NCBI RefSeq assembly: GCF_047345415.1
Contig: NZ_JBLFEP010000007.1
Span: forward strand, 62,001 to 126,000
DNA from: Maribacter_C sp947494565
GTDB lineage: Bacteria; Bacteroidota; Bacteroidia; Flavobacteriales; Flavobacteriaceae
Length of the DNA: 64,000 nt
Direction: 5' to 3'
Notes under the pieces: model-generated
The model's input: the letters and a program-made list of their open reading frames with translations, nothing else
What the model was told of the DNA's origin: nothing
The model's database searches: none
Position numbers and translations under genes: made by a program
Shown: positions 1-6,816 of the stretch, one piece after another
How the letters are laid out: each line of letters starts with the position of its first letter
Position numbering within the stretch: position 1 is the first letter of the stretch

Positions 1-1
1 T

Positions 2-1006
2 GTCGATGAGTATTTTGGCACCAGCGAACTACCCAACTTGCTGAAAGCCTTAGGAGCTGATTACAAACATGAATTGATCGGGGAACGTTTGACCACAACT
101 CCCAAGAATTATGCGTATTTAAAAATTGCCGAAGGTTGTGATCGCCCCTGTTCTTTTTGTGCGATTCCTTTAATGCGGGGGAAACATCGCAGTAAACCGA
201 TCGATGAACTCGTCACCGAGTCGGAGAAACTAGCAGCGAAAGGAGTCAAAGAACTGATTCTCATCGCACAAGACTTGACGTATTATGGATTGGATCTGTA
301 CAAAAAGCGAAATCTTGCCGAGCTCTTACGGAATTTGGTAAAGGTCGAGGGAATCGAATGGATTCGATTGCACTATGCCTTTCCCACAGGTTTTCCGTTG
401 GATGTATTGGATGTGATGCGCCAAGAACCCAAAATCTGCAACTATTTGGACATTCCTCTTCAGCACATTTCCGATGCCATACTGAAAAGTATGCGACGCG
501 GTACCACCCAAGCTAAAACCACCAGGTTGCTTCAGGACTTTCGTGCTGCTGTACCTGAAATGACTATTCGCACGACGCTGATTGTGGGATATCCCGGAGA
601 GACCGAAGAAGATTTTGAAACACTCAAGGAATGGGTGACCCAAATGCGATTTGAACGACTCGGCTGTTTTACTTATAGTCACGAAGAAAATACGCATGCC
701 TACACCTTGGTCGATGATGTGCCCGATGAAATCAAACAAGCGCGGGCCAATGAAATAATGGAAATTCAATCACAGATATCCTGGGAGCTCAACCAACAAA
801 AGATAGGGCAGAACTACCAATGCATCATTGACCGCAAAGAGGGGAACTATTTTATAGGCCGAACCGAGTTTGACTCTCCTGATGTAGATAACGAAGTGCT
901 TATCGATGCTACAAAACACTATGTAAAACAAGGCGAATTCTGCAACATCAAGATAACAGAGGCTGCTGATTTCGACTTATACGGTGAACCGGTAGCTGCT
1001 AGCTAA
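2..1006 (+). CDS. rimO: Ribosomal protein S12 methylthiotransferase RimO (5' end outside window)
   Basis: Radical-SAM enzyme that adds a methylthio group to an aspartate of ribosomal protein S12. The reading frame is open from base 2, so the N-terminal domain with the first Fe-S cluster lies upstream of the window. Visible: the radical-SAM CxxxCxxC motif (CDRPCSFC, codons 137-160), then the TIM-barrel core, then a TRAM-type C-terminal region. The text GGCTGATTTCGACTTATACGG near the end encodes the usual RimO ending (DFDLYGEPV). RimO rather than MiaB is inferred from the DEYFGTSEL and LIGERL segments. Confidence in family is high; only the C-terminal two thirds or so are present. Confidence 0.95.
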   Translation, partial: VDEYFGTSELPNLLKALGADYKHELIGERLTTTPKNYAYLKIAEGCDRPCSFCAIPLMRGKHRSKPIDELVTESEKLAAKGVKELILIAQDLTYYGLDLYKKRNLAELLRNLVKVEGIEWIRLHYAFPTGFPLDVLDVMRQEPKICNYLDIPLQHISDAILKSMRRGTTQAKTTRLLQDFRAAVPEMTIRTTLIVGYPGETEEDFETLKEWVTQMRFERLGCFTYSHEENTHAYTLVDDVPDEIKQARANEIMEIQSQISWELNQQKIGQNYQCIIDRKEGNYFIGRTEFDSPDVDNEVLIDATKHYVKQGEFCNIKITEAADFDLYGEPVAAS

Positions 1007-1028
1007 TACCATCTGAGTAGCTACAGCT
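994..1028 (+). terminator. Possible rimO terminator hairpin
   Basis: AGCTG-c-TAGCTA (994-1005) can pair with TAGCTACAGCT (1018-1028), leaving one bulged base and a 12-base loop. The stem contains the rimO stop codon and is followed only by GTTTTCG, so the U-tract is weak. Confidence 0.3.
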
Positions 1029-1132
1029 GTTTTCGAATCGGCAGTGTAGCACTATTAATCTCGACAAAGAGATAAGTGATAAGTATTCAGTTTTGAAGTG
1101 CTGAACCGGGTTGGTTGATTTCGCTCGGGCGA

Positions 1133-2200
1133 TTAAATCTTAAAACGCCAGCCGAATTTGTCTTCACTACGGTTGTATTGAATATCCGTAATGATCTTTT
1201 TGAATCGGGTACCATAACTGTCTTCTAATTCGGGTAGATCATAATCCGTGTCGCGATAACCAAATGCAGCTATAGGCGAAATCACGGCAGCCGTACCAGC
1301 TCCGAACATCTCTTTTAAGGTGCCTTCTTTTGCGGCAGCCACTACTTCGGTAACGGTTATTTTTCGCACTTCTACGGGTATTCCCAAATCTTCCGCAATA
1401 GCGATGACACTTTTGCGGGTGATTCCGTCAAGAATGCGATCACTAGTAGGTCCGGTTATGAGGGTGTCGCCAATGCGCACAAAAATATTCATGGCACCAG
1501 CTTCCTCAATATTCTCATGTTCGTGGTCATCGGTCCAAATGACTTGATGATAGCCCTTTTTAACCGCGAGCTGTGTTGGATAAAACTGTCCTGCGTAATT
1601 ACCGCCTGTTTTCGCATAACCCACTCCGCCGTTGGCAGAACGCGAATACGATTCCTCGATCAAAACCTTGACCTTTCCGGCGAAATAAGCTCCAGAGGGC
1701 GCTAAGGCTATAATGAACGTATAGGCATCGGCAGGTGAAGCATGAAATCCTTTCCCTGAAGCGAACATAAAGGGTCGTATGTACATTGCACTTCCAGCGG
1801 TAGTCGGAATCCATTTTTCGTCTACCTTTAAGAGTGTTTTTAACCCCTCCATAAAGTATTCTTGAGGTATTTCGGGCATCGACATCCGACTGGCCGAAAT
1901 ATTGAAACGTTTATGGTTATCCTCAGGTCTGAAAAGCCAGATATCGTCAGCCTCGTCCTTGTAGGCTTTCATACCTTCAAAAATAGATTGCCCGTAGTGA
2001 AAAATCTTTGCGGACGGTTCCAGACTGATCGGGCCATAGGGAATTATTTTCGGAGCGTTCCAAGCCCCATTTTCATATTCACAGACCAACATATGATCCG
2101 AAAAGACACTTCCGAAGGCGAGATTGTCAAAATCTACTTGATCGATTTTCGAGTGCCTTACCTTTTCTATGGCTATTGAATTCTTAAGGGTAGTTTCCAT
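1133..2200 (-). CDS. ilvE: Branched-chain amino acid aminotransferase
   Basis: PLP-dependent class IV aminotransferase that interconverts leucine, isoleucine and valine with their 2-oxo acids, in the cytoplasm. The protein has 355 residues, the usual length of the longer (type II, eukaryote-like) BCAT. The motif GYAKTGGNYA carries the expected PLP lysine at about residue 197, and the EEAGAMNIF and GITRKSV segments are the class IV signature. It is a single gene, convergent with rimO and divergent from the DUF4920 gene. No other ilv or leu genes are in the window. Confidence 0.95.
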   Translation of the reverse strand: METTLKNSIAIEKVRHSKIDQVDFDNLAFGSVFSDHMLVCEYENGAWNAPKIIPYGPISLEPSAKIFHYGQSIFEGMKAYKDEADDIWLFRPEDNHKRFNISASRMSMPEIPQEYFMEGLKTLLKVDEKWIPTTAGSAMYIRPFMFASGKGFHASPADAYTFIIALAPSGAYFAGKVKVLIEESYSRSANGGVGYAKTGGNYAGQFYPTQLAVKKGYHQVIWTDDHEHENIEEAGAMNIFVRIGDTLITGPTSDRILDGITRKSVIAIAEDLGIPVEVRKITVTEVVAAAKEGTLKEMFGAGTAAVISPIAAFGYRDTDYDLPELEDSYGTRFKKIITDIQYNRSEDKFGWRFKI

Positions 2201-2306
2201 TTAACTAAACTTTGAAAGAATAAAATTAATTAAATATCCCAATCCCCCCTTCTTTTTTCGTTTTAAAATGTCCAATTTTGTAGAAGTCAATAAATAAGTG
2301 TCGATT

Positions 2307-2789
2307 ATGAAACAAATTAACATTTTGATCGTATTTCTACTTGCAATTTGCGCTGTTCAGGCACAGAATTCCCAAAACGGGAAATCCTCTTTAGCGTCTT
2401 TTGGGGAAGTTATCGAGTCGCAGGGTGCCATGAATACAAAGGAGATGACCTTAAAATATCAACATATGGCCGTAGCCGATACCCTCACGACAAAATTTAC
2501 CGCAAAGGTGACGGATGTGTGTAAGGCAAAGGGATGCTGGATGAAACTAGAAATGGAAGACGGTAGTAAGACAATGGTCAAATTCAAGGACTATGGGTTC
2601 TTTGTACCAAAAGATATTGAAGGGAAAAAGGTTATTGTCAATGGTAAGGCTTTTGTTTCTGAAATGAGTGTTGCGGACCAACGACATTATGCAAAGGATG
2701 GTGGTAAGTCTGAGGAAGAGATCGCTCAAATCACCGAACCGAAAAAAACCTACAGCTTCGAGGCTGATGGGGTTTTACTCGAAGAATAG
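2307..2789 (+). CDS. DUF4920 family secreted protein
   Basis: Small exported protein of unknown function, 160 residues. The ATG at 2307 gives a clean signal peptide (MKQINILIVFLLAICAVQAQ); an in-frame GTG at 2298 would add three residues and is less likely. The mature part is a small beta-rich domain with a Cys-x4-Cys-Trp motif (CKAKGCW) and the GFFVPKD segment seen in DUF4920 proteins, suggesting metal or redox chemistry outside the cytoplasm (inference). The mnmD frame begins within its 3' end. Confidence 0.85.
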   Translation: MKQINILIVFLLAICAVQAQNSQNGKSSLASFGEVIESQGAMNTKEMTLKYQHMAVADTLTTKFTAKVTDVCKAKGCWMKLEMEDGSKTMVKFKDYGFFVPKDIEGKKVIVNGKAFVSEMSVADQRHYAKDGGKSEEEIAQITEPKKTYSFEADGVLLEE

Positions 2790-3456
2790 TTTGCGACGCG
2801 AGATAATCACCACCGCAGACGGCTCTACCACGATACGGATTGTAGATTGGGAAGAGCAATATCACTCCAAACATGGAGCGATACAAGAAGCCTATCATGT
2901 TTTTATAGCGGCCGGGCTCTCCCTTTTCAAAGGACGCACTATTTCTATTTTGGAGATGGGTTTCGGTACGGGCCTGAATGCTTTCATTACCTATTTAGAG
3001 GCCCCTATTCTTGACATATCGATTTCGTATCTTGGGGTTGAGGCCTTTCCAGTTGCATCGGAAGAACTAGCGCGGTTAAACTACATTTCCGAACTAAAAG
3101 CAGCGGCGTTTTCTAACGATTTTATACGGATGCATGAGGCACCTTGGGAAAAAACGGTATCGATTTCGGAACGCTTTTCGTTGTATAAAATGAAAGAGGA
3201 TTTTACAAACCTGCAATTTCAAGATCAGTTCGATCTTGTTTATTTTGATGCTTTCGGAGCCCGTGTGCAGCCTGAGTTATGGACCGAAACAATGTTCTCC
3301 AAGATGTTCCATTCAATGACGGATAATGGGGTGTTGGTTACCTATGCTGCCAAAGGAAGCGTTCGAAGAGCAATGGAAAATGTAGGGTTTTGTGTTGAAC
3401 GTTTGCCAGGTCCCCCAGGGAAGCGAGAGATGTTAAGAGCTAGTAAAACAACCTGA
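2767..3456 (+). CDS. mnmD: tRNA mnm5s2U34 methyltransferase MnmD
   Basis: SAM-dependent methyltransferase for the last step of mnm5s2U synthesis at tRNA position 34, equivalent to the N-terminal domain of MnmC without the FAD oxidase domain. The SAM-binding loop is LEMGFGTGLNAF and the DLVYFDAFGARVQPELW segment is typical of the family. The start is uncertain. ATG 2767 overlaps the DUF4920 gene by 23 bp and is used here. TTG 2791, directly after the DUF4920 stop, would start the protein LRREIITTADGS, matching where the family usually begins. The frame is open further upstream, but that part lies wholly inside DUF4920 and looks non-coding. Confidence 0.9.
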   Translation: MGFYSKNSLRREIITTADGSTTIRIVDWEEQYHSKHGAIQEAYHVFIAAGLSLFKGRTISILEMGFGTGLNAFITYLEAPILDISISYLGVEAFPVASEELARLNYISELKAAAFSNDFIRMHEAPWEKTVSISERFSLYKMKEDFTNLQFQDQFDLVYFDAFGARVQPELWTETMFSKMFHSMTDNGVLVTYAAKGSVRRAMENVGFCVERLPGPPGKREMLRASKTT

Positions 3457-3553
3457 ATTTCAGTCACTTAGAATTCTGTTAAGAGCCTCCCAAATCTTTA
3501 AACAATACTGTTAAATCGACACTAAAAATATGCTTCGCCCCCTTCAAATTGGA

Positions 3554-3561
3554 TATATTTG
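3554..3561 (+). promoter_or_regulatory. TAnnTTTG promoter element, possibly leaderless
   Basis: TATATTTG matches the Bacteroidota -7 consensus TAnnTTTG. Only four bases separate it from the ATG at 3566, so transcription would start at or next to the start codon. I see no clear -33 TTG. Confidence 0.55.
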
Positions 3562-3565
3562 AATT

Positions 3566-4534
3566 ATGAGGATTTTGATAACAGGAGCTACAGGTTTAAT
3601 CGGAAGCGAAATCGTCCGTTTATGTCGAGAAAAGAACATCGATGTACACTACTTGACCACGCGAAGTAGTAAGTTGATATCAGCCGATGGATACCGGGGC
3701 TTTTTGTGGAACCCTAATAAAGGCGAGATCGACGGAAATTGTTTCGAGGGGGTCTCGGCGATTATCAATTTGGCCGGTGCAAGTATTTCAAAACGTTGGA
3801 CGGAGTCTTACAAAAGGGAGGTATTGAATAGTAGAATCAATTCCATTAAAACGCTTCATAATGGACTTCGCAATATAAATACGAATCAAATCACCTCTTT
3901 TGTTTCGGCTTCCGCCATAGGTATTTACCCCACATCCTTATCTAACTTTTATGCGGAAGATCACACTCAAGTAGATGCTAGTTTCTTGGGTGAGGTGGTC
4001 GAAGCTTGGGAAGGGGCGTTGAAACCTCTGGAGAAATATGGGTTTAGTTTGGCCAAGATCCGTATTGGTTTGGTCATGTCATCCGAAGGAGGGGCATTGC
4101 CAGAGATGGCTCGACCTGTAAAATACTTTGCTGGCTCTGCCATAGGTAGTGGTCAACAATGGCAATCTTGGATTCATATTACCGATTTGGCCCGAATTTT
4201 TCTTTATGCGGCAGAACATCAATTGCAGGGTGTCTACAACGGCGTTGGCCCGAACCCGGTAACAAATGCGAAGCTGGTAAAAGAAATCGCCAAGGTGTTG
4301 AAAAGACCACTGTTCTTGCCGAATGTTCCAAAGTTCGCACTACGATTACTATTGGGTGAAATGTCTTATATCTTGTTCGCCAGCCAACGGGTAAGTAGTA
4401 AAAAAATAGAGGAAGCTGGTTTTATCTTCCAATATCAGAACGTTTGTAGGGCTTTAGAACAAATCTATCCGCAAAAAGCCAAAGCGTACAAGCATGGCCT
4501 TAACACCACTGAGGACACTAAGGAGTACGTATAG
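3566..4534 (+). CDS. TIGR01777-type SDR-family epimerase
   Basis: Extended short-chain dehydrogenase-like protein of 322 residues; substrate unknown. It starts with the nucleotide-binding motif ITGATGLIG (GxxGxxG), followed by INLAGASISKRWT, a segment characteristic of this family, and SASAIGIYP at about residues 112-120. The C-terminal part (LLLGEMSYILFASQRV and EAGFIFQY) matches the DUF1731 tail of TIGR01777 proteins. Related proteins include the cell-division inhibitor-like YfcH/SulA-related group, but I infer no specific role. Monocistronic by spacing. Confidence 0.9.
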   Translation: MRILITGATGLIGSEIVRLCREKNIDVHYLTTRSSKLISADGYRGFLWNPNKGEIDGNCFEGVSAIINLAGASISKRWTESYKREVLNSRINSIKTLHNGLRNINTNQITSFVSASAIGIYPTSLSNFYAEDHTQVDASFLGEVVEAWEGALKPLEKYGFSLAKIRIGLVMSSEGGALPEMARPVKYFAGSAIGSGQQWQSWIHITDLARIFLYAAEHQLQGVYNGVGPNPVTNAKLVKEIAKVLKRPLFLPNVPKFALRLLLGEMSYILFASQRVSSKKIEEAGFIFQYQNVCRALEQIYPQKAKAYKHGLNTTEDTKEYV

Positions 4535-4624
4535 CACTACCTTTACCGCGTTTAATTCTATTAGTTCTTCCATCTTACAATGAGAAGCCAAAGGTGGAGT
4601 TTCCCCTGTATTTTTTAATGACAT

Positions 4625-4657
4625 TTTGACATTTCTAAAGATTTGGCAGTACTTTTG
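4625..4657 (+). promoter_or_regulatory. Promoter of the grpE-dnaJ operon
   Basis: TTTG at 4625-4628 and TACTTTTG at 4650-4657 with a 21-base spacer: a full match to the Bacteroidota -33/-7 promoter. The grpE ATG is 36 bases beyond the -7 element. I see no CIRCE inverted repeat, so HrcA control is not supported. Confidence 0.7.
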
Positions 4658-4693
4658 CCACCTCAAAGACGAAAGTTAAAATGCAGTACTACA

Positions 4694-5251
4694 ATGAGTG
4701 AAAAAACGAAGTCCGAAGAAGTGGATGAGACACTGGTGGATAAGGAGATTCAAGAAGAGCAAAAGGAACAAAGCGAAGCTGAAGAAGTTGTTGAGGAACA
4801 ATCGGCAGAAGAAAAGTTGAGAGAAGAACTAGCCTCGGAAAAAGATAAGTTTCTTCGCCTCTTTGCTGAATTCGAGAATTATAAGAGAAGAACATCCAAA
4901 GAACGTATCGAACTGTTCAAGACGGCCGGTCAAGAAGTCATTGTTTCGCTATTACCGGTAATGGACGATTTTGATCGGGCAATCAAAGAGCTCGCCAAAT
5001 CAGAGGATAAAGAAATGTTCAAGGGTGTAGAACTGATCAGCAATAAATTCAAGGAAACCCTTAAAAACAAGGGGCTGGAAGAAGTTGGTGTCAAACAGGG
5101 CGACAAATTCGATGCGGAAGTACACGATGCGGTCACCCAAATACCTGCGCCTAGTAAAAAGCTGAAGGGCAAGATTGTCGATGTTATCGAGAAAGGCTTT
5201 AAACTGGGAGATAAAATCATTCGTCACCCCAAAGTGGTGGTCGGAAATTAA
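4694..5251 (+). CDS. grpE: Nucleotide exchange factor GrpE
   Basis: Co-chaperone that releases ADP from DnaK. The protein has 185 residues: an acidic, Glu-rich N-terminal stretch (about 1-55) leads into the long dimerisation helix containing FLRLFAEFENYKRRT, and the C-terminal beta domain ends GFKLGDKIIRHPKVVVG, typical of GrpE. ATG 4694 is preferred. The frame is open from 4643, but those 17 residues would overlap the promoter and are not GrpE-like. dnaJ follows after 9 bp; dnaK is not in the window. Confidence 0.96.
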   Translation: MSEKTKSEEVDETLVDKEIQEEQKEQSEAEEVVEEQSAEEKLREELASEKDKFLRLFAEFENYKRRTSKERIELFKTAGQEVIVSLLPVMDDFDRAIKELAKSEDKEMFKGVELISNKFKETLKNKGLEEVGVKQGDKFDAEVHDAVTQIPAPSKKLKGKIVDVIEKGFKLGDKIIRHPKVVVGN

Positions 5252-5260
5252 TAGAAACGG

Positions 5261-6385
5261 ATGAAAGAAGATTATTATGATATCTTAGGAATCGATAAAA
5301 GTGCCTCGGCAGCCGAAATTAAAAAGGCATATCGAAAAAAGGCGATCCAATATCACCCGGATAAGAATCCCGATGACCCTAAGGCGGAAGAGTTGTTCAA
5401 GAAAGCTGCTGAAGCCTATGAAGTTTTGAGCGACCCGAATAAGAAAGCACGCTACGACCAATATGGGCATGCTGCTTTTGAAGGCGGCGGCGGTTTTGGC
5501 GGCGGTGGCATGAATATGGATGATATCTTCAGCCAATTCGGAGACATTTTTGGAAGTGCATTCGGTGGTGGCGGTGGCTTTAGCGGTTTCGGTGGCTTTG
5601 GCGGCGGCGGTCAACGCCGGGTTAAAGGGAGTAACCTTCGAATACGCGTTAAATTGTCTTTGGATGAAGTCGCCAACGGAGTCGAAAAAAAGGTTAAAGT
5701 ACGGCGAAAAGTACAGGCTGACGGGGTCACCTATAAAACGTGTTCTACCTGTAATGGTCAAGGGCAGGTCACGAAAATACAAAATACGATATTAGGGAGA
5801 ATGCAAACTGCGGCCACCTGTACCACTTGTGCGGGTAGTGGCCAGATTATCGATAAAAAGCCCAATGATGCAGATGGGCAAGGGCTAAAAGTGGCCGAAG
5901 AAACGGTGTCTATCAATATTCCTGCGGGAGTTGAAGAAGGCATGCAATTAAAAGTGCCCAATAAAGGTAACGAAGCCCCTGGTAATGGAATTCCAGGTGA
6001 CCTGTTGGTGGCGATTGAAACCGTTGATCACGCGACTTTGAAGCGTGAGGGCGACAATTTGCATTATGATCTTTATATCAGTCTTTCAGATGCGGTATTG
6101 GGTACCTCAAAGGAAATAGATGCAGTAGGGGGCAAGGTGCGAATCAAATTGGAACCAGGTATCCAATCTGGTAAAATATTACGCCTCAGGGGAAAAGGGA
6201 TATCCAGTCTAAACGGTTATGGTAGCGGAGATCTACTGGTACATGTAAATGTTTGGACCCCAAAGGAGCTGAATAAAGAGCAACGCGATTTTTTTGAGCG
6301 TATGCGAAACAACGAAAATTTTGAACCAAGACCCGAAAAATCGGACAAATCGTTTTTTGAAAAAGTTAAAGATATGTTCTCTTAA
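5261..6385 (+). CDS. dnaJ: Molecular chaperone DnaJ (two-repeat zinc finger)
   Basis: Hsp40 co-chaperone of 374 residues. The J domain covers 1-70 with HPD at 32-34, followed by a Gly/Phe-rich linker (about 75-120), then a zinc-binding region, substrate-binding domains and the C-terminus. The zinc region holds only two CxxCxGxG repeats (CSTCNGQG from residue 161 and CTTCAGSG from residue 187), four cysteines, where type I DnaJ usually has four repeats. The gene is intact and the flanking sequence is canonical, so this looks like a lineage feature rather than damage. It is co-transcribed with grpE. Confidence 0.96.
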   Translation: MKEDYYDILGIDKSASAAEIKKAYRKKAIQYHPDKNPDDPKAEELFKKAAEAYEVLSDPNKKARYDQYGHAAFEGGGGFGGGGMNMDDIFSQFGDIFGSAFGGGGGFSGFGGFGGGGQRRVKGSNLRIRVKLSLDEVANGVEKKVKVRRKVQADGVTYKTCSTCNGQGQVTKIQNTILGRMQTAATCTTCAGSGQIIDKKPNDADGQGLKVAEETVSINIPAGVEEGMQLKVPNKGNEAPGNGIPGDLLVAIETVDHATLKREGDNLHYDLYISLSDAVLGTSKEIDAVGGKVRIKLEPGIQSGKILRLRGKGISSLNGYGSGDLLVHVNVWTPKELNKEQRDFFERMRNNENFEPRPEKSDKSFFEKVKDMFS

Positions 6386-6430
6386 CACATATTATTAAGA
6401 GATTTAAATAAAAAACGTATATTTGATTCA

Positions 6431-6460
6431 TTGTTGGGCAACCAACAATAATTTTCTTTT
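6431..6460 (+). terminator. Hairpin with GCAA tetraloop after dnaJ
   Basis: TTGTTGG (6431-6437) pairs with CCAACAA (6442-6448) around a GCAA tetraloop of the stable GNRA type, followed by TAATTTTCTTTTT. A plausible first terminator of the grpE-dnaJ operon, 45 bases after the stop. Confidence 0.5.
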
Positions 6461-6476
6461 TCATAGCAATTTTTTT

Positions 6477-6513
6477 CCCATCCTTGATTCTTTCGAGGGT
6501 GGGTTTTGTTTTT
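6477..6513 (+). terminator. Second hairpin terminator after dnaJ
   Basis: CCCATCCT (6477-6484) pairs with AGGGTGGG (6496-6503) with one G-T wobble, an 11-base loop and the tail TTTTGTTTTT. It lies about 30 bases beyond the first hairpin, so the two form a tandem terminator. Confidence 0.6.
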
Positions 6514-6816
6514 GTGGTGTTGGGTGAATAGAACGCGGAGCCTTTCGATTTGCTAAGCCGTGCATTGTTTCCTTTACGGGATGTATCTGGGCACTCTTGT
6601 TTTAAACTATGGGTTATGACCAGTTTGATAATTTAGATATATTGATTGCGATAGTAAGATATCGATCAAGCCGAGTTTAGGAATCGATATAGAAGGATAG
6701 TCCCATGATTCGCTTCTTGTTCAGCCGTCTTGCGATTACTAAGTACCATATGACTTTTTGAAATCAGTGTGTTGGGGTTTTTGAGATATCCATTCAATGA
6801 TGACCGAAAGGCCGAG

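Larger units (their letters stand above)
6386..6816. other. Intergenic region dnaJ / permease (431 bp)
   Basis: Contains the two hairpins at 6431-6460 and 6477-6513. From about 6515 to 6816 I see no open frame with coding character, no repeat and no convincing promoter; the region lies between convergent genes, so none is expected. Confidence 0.6.

Noticed and set aside
2668..2766. Upstream extension of mnmD to 2668
   Set aside because: It lies wholly within the DUF4920 gene, and the known MnmD start region begins near 2767-2791.
5475..5615. GGC/GGT repeat tract in dnaJ as a mobile or regulatory repeat
   Set aside because: It is the codon pattern of the Gly-rich linker of DnaJ.
5285..5782. 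Minus-strand open frame of 165 codons over the dnaJ glycine-rich region
   Set aside because: Arises from GGC/GGT-rich repeats encoding the Gly/Phe linker; composition is an artefact.
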